15,770 nt of DNA. Source: Candidatus Poseidoniaceae archaeon. GTDB taxonomy: Archaea; Thermoplasmatota; Poseidoniia; Poseidoniales; Poseidoniaceae. The first letter of the stretch is position 1; every line of letters begins with the position of its first letter. Below are positions 7,860 to 14,059 of the stretch, in pieces. Both the position numbers and the translations under genes were made by a program. Below the pieces are notes generated by a model. That model did no database searches. It was not told the DNA's origin and saw only the letters and a list, made by a program, of their open reading frames with translations. The stretch lies in the NCBI GenBank assembly GCA_029250345.1, contig JAQXFL010000105.1, positions 1-15,770 on the forward strand, written 5' to 3'.

Positions 7860-9290
7860 ATGGAGAGTATGGATGCAGTTGGTCCAGCATGGGATTCTGG
7901 CCGGTTTAATCGACGAGTATCGACATTCGCCCACATTTCACTGTTAGTGACATTACTGGTTATCTGGCTCATTGTACTGAAGGGAGTACTCCAGCCTTTC
8001 TTCATTGCTTTAGGTATTTATTTCGTGCTGAAGCCAGGCTCTGATTATCTCTCGAGCAACGGTTTCCCGGTCATTCTTTCTTACCTCACAATGGTGTTAT
8101 TGACTTTGCTTATCGTTTCTGCAGCTTCGTTTGTTGCGTATCAGCAGGCCAACGATTTGGTACAAGATGAAGAAAAAATGGATTTGTACAATTTGAAGTT
8201 AGAAGAACGATGGAGTGATTTGAAACAATCGCCATTGCTTGGCTCTGCACTCAGTGCCGATTCCGACTCTGCGAACACAACACTCGTCGATGACCTTTCA
8301 TCGCTGGGATTACTTGAGGATGATCAAGAGGTTTCAGATGCAGCGCTGAGTATGCTTTCGAACGTTGGGGGATTGTTAGCTACAAGCGTAACCGTCATGT
8401 TTTTCCTGATTTTCATCATCTTCGAAGCCAGTTTGCTCCCAGGGCGTATCGAACGTGCTTGGCCTGATGGCGGCAGTCAAAAAGTTCAGATTGTGCGTTC
8501 GAAGATTGAAGCCAGCGTCAATACCTACATCATCGTGAAAACGGGTGTTGGTGCTGGTACTGCGCTCTGTGCAGGAATAATCATGCTTCTGTTTGGGATT
8601 GACTTGTGGTTTACTTGGGCACTCATCACTTTCTTACTGAACTATGTTCCGTACATCGGTTCACTCATTGCTACAATGCCACCTATTATTTTGGGAGTGA
8701 TTCTACTTGAACCGAATTCCCTCTTACTCTTGATTCTCTTACTCCTCGCAAATCAGCAAGTGTGGGGGCAAATTATCGAAACGAAATGGGCTGGACGTGC
8801 ACTTGACTTATCGCCGATTCTTTTGCTCCTTGTCACATCGATTTCGTTCGCCGGCTGGGGTATACTCGGGATGATTCTCGCCGTACCGTTTGCTGTCATC
8901 ATCAAGATTGTGCTAGAGAACATCGAGGCAACTCAACCGTTTGCGATTTTGATGTCGGAACGAGCTCCTTCCATCGATGAAGCATGGGATGACGCTATGC
9001 GTGATGGAAAGATTTCGAACTTTGAGAGTCAATCTCTCAACCAGTTGCAAGTTCTGCTGGGTTACTCAGATTTCAAAGTCAAACTCATTGCTGGCAGAAT
9101 TGCCGCACAGCGAGCATTGAAGAGAAACAAAATTTCCGATGACCAGATCGACATCATCTCGTTGGCTGCAGATGCTGTTGGAGACCATCCCGTCATGACC
9201 GAAGTCGTCTCGTTGCTTTCAGAGGGTAAGCTGGACAAGGAGTTCCGGCCAGTGTTGTCCAAGTTTATCCGAGTGATGGAAGAAGAGTAA
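7860..9290 (+). CDS. AI-2E/PerM family (UPF0118) membrane protein with long cytoplasmic C-terminal extension
   Basis: A 476-residue protein with the AI-2E transporter family layout: two N-terminal helices, a variable soluble stretch (~105-165) with acidic residues, and then further helices. The conserved LITFLLNYVPYIGSLIATMPP region and the later ISFAGWGILGMILAVPFAVII segment are classic family motifs. Members are described as exporters of autoinducer-2, Na+/H+ antiporters or permeases of unknown substrate, so the substrate here is open. The membrane part ends near residue 355. About 120 charged, helix-prone residues follow (APSIDEAWDDAM to the end), which is unusual because family members commonly stop near 340-370. 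It lies 33 bp behind the MFS gene; a weak GTGAAGGTG lies 14-22 nt before the ATG. Met4 is an alternative start. Its stop codon directly abuts that of the convergent UPF0147 gene. Confidence 0.85.
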   Translation: MESMDAVGPAWDSGRFNRRVSTFAHISLLVTLLVIWLIVLKGVLQPFFIALGIYFVLKPGSDYLSSNGFPVILSYLTMVLLTLLIVSAASFVAYQQANDLVQDEEKMDLYNLKLEERWSDLKQSPLLGSALSADSDSANTTLVDDLSSLGLLEDDQEVSDAALSMLSNVGGLLATSVTVMFFLIFIIFEASLLPGRIERAWPDGGSQKVQIVRSKIEASVNTYIIVKTGVGAGTALCAGIIMLLFGIDLWFTWALITFLLNYVPYIGSLIATMPPIILGVILLEPNSLLLLILLLLANQQVWGQIIETKWAGRALDLSPILLLLVTSISFAGWGILGMILAVPFAVIIKIVLENIEATQPFAILMSERAPSIDEAWDDAMRDGKISNFESQSLNQLQVLLGYSDFKVKLIAGRIAAQRALKRNKISDDQIDIISLAADAVGDHPVMTEVVSLLSEGKLDKEFRPVLSKFIRVMEEE

Positions 9291-9557
9291 TCAGAGAACT
9301 TCAGTGAGAATCTTTTCAAGTTCGGTGTTTATCATCAAAATGAGTGTTCCAAATTCCGGAGGAATGTTTGGGTCTTCATACAGTTCCTCTAATTTTGATT
9401 GTGCCATTGCGATTCGGACATCGAGTTTCTTTCCCTTGTTGAGGAGCCATTGCTCGCACGCTTCTTTGGCTTGACGGCGAATGTTACGAGGCACTTTCGG
9501 GTCGTCAATTTGGTTGATGACTGTGGCTACTTGTTGAAGTCGGCTTTCAATATCCAT
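9291..9557 (-). CDS. UPF0147 family protein
   Basis: This 88-residue, entirely helical, soluble protein matches the archaeal UPF0147 family. The pattern is a first helix (QQVATVINQIDD), the hallmark KVPRNIRRQAKEA segment (~21-33), then WLLNKGKKLDVRIAMAQSKLEEL and DPNIPPEFGTLILMINTELE. The PRNIRR and DPN-P elements correspond to the most conserved family positions, and the length fits the usual ~85-95 residues. The family is widespread in archaea and has no established biochemical role that I know of. The gene faces the AI-2E family gene and the two stop codons are adjacent with no spacer, so there is no room for a bidirectional terminator outside coding sequence. Upstream, the 73-bp gap to the divergent prepilin peptidase gene holds no convincing TATA box for this direction. 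Confidence 0.88.
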   Translation of the reverse strand: MDIESRLQQVATVINQIDDPKVPRNIRRQAKEACEQWLLNKGKKLDVRIAMAQSKLEELYEDPNIPPEFGTLILMINTELEKILTEVL

Positions 9558-9600
9558 TTAGGTTCACCACTGGTCGTAATGTGTCGTGTGTGGAGGCCGT

Positions 9601-9610
9601 CTTTAAGTCC
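9601..9610 (+). promoter_or_regulatory. TATA box of the prepilin peptidase gene
   Basis: CTTTAAGTCC is centred about 26 bp before the ATG at 9631, in the 73-bp gap between the divergent UPF0147 and peptidase genes. The position predicts a leaderless transcript. Confidence 0.45.
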
Positions 9611-9630
9611 ATTGCCGCCATCCGAAGGGT

Positions 9631-10632
9631 ATGGCCCTCTCCGAATCAGATATTCTTGGATGGGCTCGGATATTCACGCTCTTACTTGGCATGGGCTGGG
9701 CTGCATGGATGGATCATAAAGAACGCCGAGTAAAAAATGAACACTGGCTTGTATGGATTAAACCGGCGCTGTTCCTATGGACTTTGGATCTGATGATTCA
9801 AGGGGCGGATTGGACGATTTACCTCACGGCGTCAGCGTCGGTTGCTTACGCCAGTGGGGCCGTAATCGGTCGGCCGACGTTATCGGATATCCGAGCAGGA
9901 TCTCGTCTTGACCAAATTGTAGCACTTTGGTATCTTGTCAGCATTTCCGGTTTGTTCCTTGGAGCGATGACTTACCAATCAGTTCACCCAATCGATGTTC
10001 TGCTCGGAGACGAACAAGGCCTTGGAGCTCTCTGGTGGACGACATTAGCGGTACTTCCACTCATTCTGTTGATTGACCTTGCTTGGCGAGTACGGATGCT
10101 CCATGGTGGAGCAGATGCGAAAGCTCTGATGTGGGTCGCAATATTGATTCCGAGTTGGTCAACGATGCCATTGACGTTCGGCACCGCAACATCGGAGGCG
10201 TTGTTTGCTTTACCTCCTGCGTTTGCCTTACTGATGTGGGGCGGGCTGTCATTCCTTGTGATTCCGTTCATACTCCTGGGACTCAATCTCGTTCGAGGTC
10301 ATGTCCGTAGTTTTGGAGACCTTTCTTTGGCATGGCATGCTATTCTGATACCGAGGGTAGAAGTTCGCAACCGACATGTTTGGCTTCTCACCACGCTTGT
10401 CGAAAAACCAAATGGCTCAGTCGTTGTCCACCATCGTAAGCGTGCACCACGCAAATCACCGACAAGTGAGGAAGTTGAGATGGCACTCATGGAGTTGAAG
10501 GAAGCCAGCGTAGAAGAGGTGTGGGTCAGTCAGAAACTTCCTCTGCTCGTTTTCCTCTTTCCAGCGATCTTTCCGTTGTTTTTGCTCGGAGACCCAATGG
10601 CAATGCTCATGCCGTTGCTTGGATTGGACTGA
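9631..10632 (+). CDS. Archaeal prepilin/preflagellin peptidase (A24 family aspartic protease, FlaK/EppA-like)
   Basis: Type IV prepilin peptidases cut the positively charged leader from archaellin or pilin precursors at the inner face of the membrane. This 333-residue polytopic protein has both family aspartates. The first is D28 in AAWMDHKERRVKN, just after the first membrane helix, matching the family's D.K.R.VPN context. The second is D162 in LHGGADAK, the archaeal form of the GxGD motif. Several further hydrophobic helices surround them. A charged cytoplasmic segment (about 265-305, with HHRKRAPRKSP followed by an acidic helix) precedes a final hydrophobic stretch, and this makes the protein longer than the ~230-residue FlaK. 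No pilin, archaellin or secretion ATPase gene lies nearby, so the peptidase is an orphan that probably serves pilins encoded elsewhere. A GAAGGGT directly before the ATG is too close to act as a ribosome binding site. Confidence 0.85.
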   Translation: MALSESDILGWARIFTLLLGMGWAAWMDHKERRVKNEHWLVWIKPALFLWTLDLMIQGADWTIYLTASASVAYASGAVIGRPTLSDIRAGSRLDQIVALWYLVSISGLFLGAMTYQSVHPIDVLLGDEQGLGALWWTTLAVLPLILLIDLAWRVRMLHGGADAKALMWVAILIPSWSTMPLTFGTATSEALFALPPAFALLMWGGLSFLVIPFILLGLNLVRGHVRSFGDLSLAWHAILIPRVEVRNRHVWLLTTLVEKPNGSVVVHHRKRAPRKSPTSEEVEMALMELKEASVEEVWVSQKLPLLVFLFPAIFPLFLLGDPMAMLMPLLGLD

Positions 10633-10657
10633 GAAGAATCTCAAAAAGAATGTTTCA

Positions 10658-10807
10658 TCATGCGCCCTTGCGCTCGATGTTCTTAGGACGTAGTCCCTTG
10701 TAACTGCACTTTCTGCAGCGTGCAGCACGGACTGCGTTGCGTGCGTTGCAGCGCATGCAAATCTTGCGGTGAAGCAAGCGGGCTTCTGCTTCTGGGAATC
10801 GTGCCAT
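10658..10807 (-). CDS. rpl40e: Ribosomal protein eL40 (L40e)
   Basis: This short gene encodes a 49-residue, strongly basic zinc-ribbon protein of the large ribosomal subunit, the archaeal counterpart of the ribosomal part of eukaryotic ubiquitin-L40. It begins MARFPEAEARLLHRKICMRC, as archaeal eL40 proteins do. The zinc ligands are C17, C20, C31 and C34 in a CxxC-x10-CxxC arrangement, followed by the basic RKCSYKGLRPKN tail. Length and motif spacing are normal. It stands alone between the convergent prepilin peptidase gene, 25 bp away stop to stop, and the divergent MBL-fold gene. A good TATA box places transcription initiation at the start codon, so the mRNA is probably leaderless. Identification is very secure despite the small size. 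Confidence 0.95.
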   Translation of the reverse strand: MARFPEAEARLLHRKICMRCNARNAVRAARCRKCSYKGLRPKNIERKGA

Positions 10808-10828
10808 GGCTTTGCGACTCACTTCCCC

Positions 10829-10836
10829 TATTTAAT
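10829..10836 (-). promoter_or_regulatory. TATA box of the eL40 gene
   Basis: Read on the minus strand, TTAAATAG preceded by GCGA lies centred about 25 bp before the eL40 ATG. It is a good archaeal TATA match, and the spacing predicts a leaderless mRNA. Confidence 0.55.
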
Positions 10837-10850
10837 CGCAACCGAGCGGC

Positions 10851-10858
10851 ATAAAATG
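10851..10858 (+). promoter_or_regulatory. Possible TATA box of the MBL-fold gene
   Basis: ATAAAATG on the plus strand, only 15 bp from the divergent eL40 TATA box, would start a transcript near 10880. That is 7 bp before a GTG start (10887) and about 20 bp before the ATG start (10899) of the MBL-fold gene. The two back-to-back boxes mean that factors binding here could compete. Confidence 0.4.
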
Positions 10859-10898
10859 GAGATGGCATTGCTGTCTTCGCACCTTTGTGTGGAAGAGT

Positions 10899-11696
10899 AT
10901 GGTTCAAAGTGTATCAGCACTTCGCAAGAGCATGCGTGTCTTACGCCTGCCAGCGATACATCATGACGCCAATTTGGTTGTCATTGATGGCTCAATGGGC
11001 AATCTCTTGATTGATGCTGGCACATCATGGTACCAAGGTTTGCAAGTTGAACGTATCAAGGGTGTTTTGGGTGGAGATGCAGAACTCGACCGAATTCTTC
11101 TCACAAGCAAACGCTATCCGTGTTCAGGTGGAGCTCTCCATCTTTCTGAGTCTTTCAACAGCTGTGCAGTACACGTCCATCCTGATGGTCAAGGTGCGTT
11201 GGAAACAGGTGATTTCTTCACCACTTGGGCAAACCGTTTCGATTCAGATATGCCATCTGTCAAGGCAGAAAGAGTCGATGACGGTGAAGTTTTTGCGCTT
11301 GGAAACGGCCAAGTTGAGTCCATTTCCATTCCGGGGCATTCTTCAGACGGAATGGGTTACTGGATTCCAGACCAGAAAATGATGGTCGTTGGAACGTTGA
11401 TTCCTCGAGCCGATCGCCCCACACGATGGGACTTGCCAGGTGGATGTCTGCCAGATGTTATTGACAGTCTTCGAAGAATTTTATCGTTCCAACCCAAATC
11501 TTTGATTCCGCTCCAGGGCCCGGCAATCAAGGGGGAGCAACACATCCGTGAAGTCATTGAACAACACATTGATTTCTTTCAGAAGTGCTTGGACGACGAT
11601 GGCCAAGTGCCACGTTCAGTGCCGCGACCCGCACAGACTGCGCTATGGTACACCCCGCACCCACCTTGGCCGCTCGAAGAGAATGAGAGTCTCTAG
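10899..11696 (+). CDS. Metallo-beta-lactamase-fold protein lacking most metal ligands (probable pseudoenzyme)
   Basis: A 265-residue protein that follows the LACTB2/glyoxalase-II-like MBL fold: strands NLVVIDGSMGNLLIDAG (25-41), a helix, then ILLTSKRYPCSGGALHL (66-82), PGHSSDGMGYWIP (145-157), VVGTLIP (163-169) and LIPLQGPAIKGEQHI (202-216). Functional members carry THxHxDHxGG at the second element. Here it reads T69-S-K-R-Y-P-C-S-G-G78, so both histidines, the aspartate and the third histidine are all replaced. The usual metal Asp after VVG is Thr166 and the final His of the G-H-G-P motif is Gln206. Only His147 remains. The fold-determining residues around these sites are kept, so this is not random decay: the frame is intact and the end is well formed. 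A hydrolase activity is therefore unlikely; a binding or scaffold role is inferred. The start is uncertain: GTG 10887, ATG 10899 or ATG 10932 are possible. Confidence 0.8.
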   Translation: MVQSVSALRKSMRVLRLPAIHHDANLVVIDGSMGNLLIDAGTSWYQGLQVERIKGVLGGDAELDRILLTSKRYPCSGGALHLSESFNSCAVHVHPDGQGALETGDFFTTWANRFDSDMPSVKAERVDDGEVFALGNGQVESISIPGHSSDGMGYWIPDQKMMVVGTLIPRADRPTRWDLPGGCLPDVIDSLRRILSFQPKSLIPLQGPAIKGEQHIREVIEQHIDFFQKCLDDDGQVPRSVPRPAQTALWYTPHPPWPLEENESL

Positions 11697-12310
11697 CCGA
11701 GAACGGGTAAATCCAGCATCAATGGTTGTGTTTTTTCTTTTCGTAACTGTTCGGATTCAAGAATCCGTGCGCGCCTGTTTGCTCTCTGATTCTCCTTAAC
11801 TTGGAACTTTTTAGTACCATCAAAGACATTGGTAGTTTCGCCTGTCCAATCGTATGTTCGACGATTCCATCCACTTTGGATGTGTATCGACTCACCTTGC
11901 ACACGAAGACTGGTAATCGGCCCTGTATGCGTGAAGAGGTGGACGACTCTCCCTGGAACTTCGCTGCCAATGACCCAAACACTGCCGTCTTGAGCAGCCG
12001 CAAGGAACTTCCCTAATGAATCACTGACTGCATTAATCGATCTTACAATACCACCTTGAATATTGAATTTATCAATAGTGTCGAGGCGAGGCAATGAAAG
12101 GATGCTTACTCCACCCGTCGAATCGCCGACTGCTATCACGTCATAGCTTCCTGTCGGACCTTTGACAGCCAAGAGTACAGTTGCAATCGCCTCGAGTTTG
12201 ATTTGAACTCTCGTCCCAAGTACAGGCCGCCAAACGATGGCTCCGTCGTCCATTGCTACAAGGCTGCCTTCGGGTGTGACGAGGCTACGGATGACTACTC
12301 TGTTGTTCAT
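11693..12310 (-). CDS. Small WD40/beta-propeller-like protein
   Basis: I cannot name this gene. The 205-residue product is built of repeated beta-strand units of the WD40/quinoprotein type: GSLVAMDDGAIVWRP (~15-29), DVIAVGDSTGGVSILSLP (~57-74), KFLAAAQDGSVWVIG (~101-115), and SIHIQSGWNRRTYDWTG (~138-154). Each contains a hydrophobic strand, a D/N-G turn and an aromatic strand ending. That gives about four blades, too few for a closed seven-bladed propeller, so it may oligomerise or form a small propeller. A basic, helix-prone tail (~165-193, ANRRARILESEQLRKEK) could bind nucleic acid or a partner. I chose ATG 12310 because a TATA box lies 25 bp upstream. An in-frame GTG at 12418 would add 36 residues but overlap the preceding gene by 37 bp. 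Its TAG stop shares the palindrome CTAG with the stop of the convergent MBL-fold gene. Confidence 0.65.
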   Translation of the reverse strand: MNNRVVIRSLVTPEGSLVAMDDGAIVWRPVLGTRVQIKLEAIATVLLAVKGPTGSYDVIAVGDSTGGVSILSLPRLDTIDKFNIQGGIVRSINAVSDSLGKFLAAAQDGSVWVIGSEVPGRVVHLFTHTGPITSLRVQGESIHIQSGWNRRTYDWTGETTNVFDGTKKFQVKENQRANRRARILESEQLRKEKTQPLMLDLPVLG

Positions 12311-12330
12311 ACATACGAAAGCAGAGCCGT

Positions 12331-12340
12331 CGGTATACTT
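12331..12340 (-). promoter_or_regulatory. TATA box of the WD40-like gene
   Basis: AAGTATACCG on the minus strand is centred about 25 bp before the ATG at 12310. This supports that start over the longer GTG start and indicates an independent leaderless transcript. Confidence 0.45.
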
Positions 12341-12381
12341 TCTTTCGCCACACCCCTTGGGTGAAAATGAAAGTGAAGGTA

Positions 12382-12660
12382 TCAGTAGGTGTCTTCGGAC
12401 TTGTTGTCCTTTTTCCACTTACGGTAGCAGCCTTTGCACACTCGAACACGACCTTTGCGTTCGGTGTAACCACTGTCGCCCCAGACATCGATAGCGTTGT
12501 CAATTGAGAGTGAACGGCCACCAAAACTCTTGTCGGCAAATCCATCACAAGATTTGACACCGCATGGGATTTCTCCAACTTTTGCGGATGATTTCTTGTC
12601 AATACCGGTTTCTTCGCCGGATTCGGACTTGTGCTTTCGCGCCTTTGCTTTGAATCCCAT
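12382..12660 (-). CDS. Small basic Cys4 (zinc-ribbon-like) protein of unknown function
   Basis: I do not recognise this 92-residue protein. It begins with a basic, probably disordered tail (MGFKAKARKHKS) rich in Lys, Ser and Glu up to residue ~30. Two cysteine pairs follow at a distance: C33-x4-C38 in IPCGVKSC, and C75-x2-C78 in RVRVCKGCYRKWKK. This is the layout of a single zinc-binding site closed by a loop (~39-74) that contains a conserved-looking SIDNAIDVWGDSGY stretch. The tail is basic then acidic. A nucleic acid- or ribosome-binding role is plausible from charge and zinc ligands, but is inference. It lies 54 bp downstream of the TFB gene on the same strand and 71 bp upstream of the WD40-like gene. 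The ATG at 12660 is preferred to an upstream TTG at 12690; only a weak TATA-like TTGAAAG lies 25 bp upstream of it. Confidence 0.7.
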   Translation of the reverse strand: MGFKAKARKHKSESGEETGIDKKSSAKVGEIPCGVKSCDGFADKSFGGRSLSIDNAIDVWGDSGYTERKGRVRVCKGCYRKWKKDNKSEDTY

Positions 12661-12714
12661 GTTTAATCGCCAACCGATGTCGTCTTTCAAGGTTCTGCTT
12701 CGATTGAAGGGAAA

Positions 12715-13728
12715 TTACTGCTTTGAAACTTCACCGAGTTGCCCGAGCAAACCTTCGATGAGTCGTAGTAGGCCACGAAGTGTGACTTCAGATACATTAG
12801 CGACTTGACAAACTTCAGATTGCGTCCGAGGTGAGCTTGATTCGTTTGCGACCTTGTACAGCAATGCTGCGGCGACTCCCATTGGTTTCTTTCCCTGCCA
12901 CAGTTCATCGTGTGGTTGGATAACGCTCCAAAGGTGGTCTAGTTGTGTGTGGATACTTGGCGGCAGTTGTAAGTCGGAGATGAACTTGTCAAAGTACTGG
13001 TCGGGTGAAGAAATCTTGTGAAGGTTGAGCTTTCTCGATACTTGTCGAATCAATCTCGACAGTTCCTTTTCTTTCACATCAAAGGCTTCGGAGATTTCGC
13101 TGATTTGGCGTGGTAAGTTTTCCTGTCGTGCTACAAGGTATGTGCACGCAGCAGTAACTCCAGCAATCGATCGTCCGGTGACGAAACCTTCGCCAGAGAG
13201 ACGACGGTATAGTCTGGCAGACTCTTCCTGCAGTGGCTTTGGTAGTCCAGAGTGGTCTCGAATGAACTGGTTCGCACGAACCAGGTTTCTCTCTCGACTC
13301 TTGCGAGTTTTTGAGCGTTCGTCGATGACACGTCGTCGTCGCCATTCCCTGCGAGACTGCGATGAGATGCCGTGCCGTCCTGCACTACCTGTGTTCAAGT
13401 CTCGGACATCGATTGTCGTGTTCAGTCCCTTGTCGGCGAGCGTGTAGGTCAACGGTTGGCCAACTCTCGAGCGGTCTTGACTTCGGTCACGGTTTGTCCA
13501 TTCAGCTCCTGGATCAATGACATTTTCTTCAACGACGAGGCCACAGCTGTTGCAAGTGATTTCACCGCGGCTGTCGTCCATCTGCCAATCGGTCACACCG
13601 CAATCTTCGCACGGCCGTGTGTGGCCTTCGAGGGTTCGACGGATAACGCCGGTACCACTGCGGTTCGTATCGCCTTTCTGTCTTCTGTTTGGTTCTTCAC
13701 CAGCGTTTCCTTCGGAATATATTTTCAT
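12715..13728 (-). CDS. tfb: Transcription initiation factor TFB (archaeal TFIIB)
   Basis: TFB joins TBP on the TATA box, contacts the BRE and recruits archaeal RNA polymerase. The 337-residue protein has an unusual ~30-residue polar N-terminal lead, then a zinc ribbon with C40, C43, C59 and C62 (PCEDCG and ITCNSCGLVV). The B-reader/linker follows, with DPGAEWTNRD (72-81) and PLTYTLADKGL (92-102). Two cyclin-like repeats complete it: the first with the TFIIB signature GFVTGRSIAGVTAACTYLVA (181-200), the second with GKKPMGVAAALLYKVA (279-294), ending in a helix-turn-helix-like segment TQSEVCQVANVSEVTLRGLL (302-321), which should contact the BRE. All elements are intact. GAGG lies 8 nt before the ATG and fixes the start; a strong TATA box lies further upstream, so this mRNA has a short leader, unlike most genes here. 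Archaea often carry several TFB paralogues; whether this is the main one cannot be told. Confidence 0.96.
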   Translation of the reverse strand: MKIYSEGNAGEEPNRRQKGDTNRSGTGVIRRTLEGHTRPCEDCGVTDWQMDDSRGEITCNSCGLVVEENVIDPGAEWTNRDRSQDRSRVGQPLTYTLADKGLNTTIDVRDLNTGSAGRHGISSQSRREWRRRRVIDERSKTRKSRERNLVRANQFIRDHSGLPKPLQEESARLYRRLSGEGFVTGRSIAGVTAACTYLVARQENLPRQISEISEAFDVKEKELSRLIRQVSRKLNLHKISSPDQYFDKFISDLQLPPSIHTQLDHLWSVIQPHDELWQGKKPMGVAAALLYKVANESSSPRTQSEVCQVANVSEVTLRGLLRLIEGLLGQLGEVSKQ

Positions 13729-13736
13729 CTTGTTAA

Positions 13737-13740
13737 CCTC
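13737..13740 (-). promoter_or_regulatory. Shine-Dalgarno site of tfb
   Basis: GAGG (extended GAGGTTAAC) on the minus strand ends 8 nt before the TFB ATG at 13728. It fits the short leader predicted from the TATA box at 13765-13773. Confidence 0.5.
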
Positions 13741-13764
13741 ATGTTACATAGTTGTCATCCGAGG

Positions 13765-13773
13765 TATATAAAT
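13765..13773 (-). promoter_or_regulatory. TATA box of tfb
   Basis: Read on the minus strand the element is ATTTATATA, a near-perfect archaeal TATA box, the best in the window. It predicts initiation near 13744 and a leader of about 16 nt. A small inverted repeat, ATCCC-ACGAG-GGGAT (13772-13786), lies just upstream and partly over the box, where a regulator or TFB itself could bind. The core is nearly symmetric, so plus-strand initiation is also conceivable. Confidence 0.6.
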
Positions 13774-13868
13774 CCCACGAGGGGATGCTCGCCGTGGCTG
13801 AAACTGCGTGGAGCGGTTTTACACTGTGGTGTCCGTGGTTGGCAACAAGTAGGAATATCTCAGTACTG

Positions 13869-13879
13869 ATTATAAAAGG
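13869..13879 (+). promoter_or_regulatory. Possible plus-strand TATA box upstream of purA
   Basis: ATTATAAAAGG would direct initiation near 13902, giving purA a 5' leader of about 160 nt, or driving a small RNA. It is a better TATA match than anything nearer to the purA start. Confidence 0.4.
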
Positions 13880-14053
13880 TTGTTTTTCAACCAGCATTGT
13901 AACCATTTGACCTCCGTGAGTCTGTGAGCGAGGGTGGGTGTATGAACTCAAAGGTCTCAATGGTAATACTCAAGTCTCAGCACAGGTTATTGCCCTCCAA
14001 ATGAGCAAATTTGGAACGGATAGTTCAAAGACGGTACGCGAGGGCAATGGGGT

Positions 14054-14059
14054 GAGGAG
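14054..14059 (+). promoter_or_regulatory. Shine-Dalgarno site of purA
   Basis: GAGGAG lies 6 nt before the ATG at 14066 and decides this start. It implies a leadered purA mRNA, consistent with a promoter further upstream. Confidence 0.6.

Noticed and set aside
7860..9290. Calling the AI-2E-family protein a quorum-sensing transporter
   Set aside because: The family name reflects a few bacterial members; no autoinducer synthesis gene is present and other members have different proposed substrates.
10887..10898. GTG start at 10887 for the MBL-fold gene
   Set aside because: It is possible with the TATA box at 10851-10858, but the fold begins around residue 13 of the ATG form, so nothing requires the extra four residues.
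12310..12418. GTG start at 12418 for the WD40-like gene
   Set aside because: It would overlap the Cys4 gene by 37 bp and add a segment of low propeller character; the ATG at 12310 has a TATA box at the right distance. The longer start remains possible.
13372..13869. 165-codon plus-strand frame over the tfb 5' end and its promoter
   Set aside because: It is antisense to the zinc ribbon of TFB and no domain is visible.
13790..13870. Possible tRNA, 5S rRNA or C/D-box RNA in the tfb-purA gap
   Set aside because: No T-loop consensus, cloverleaf, 5S-like core or paired C and D boxes could be found by eye.
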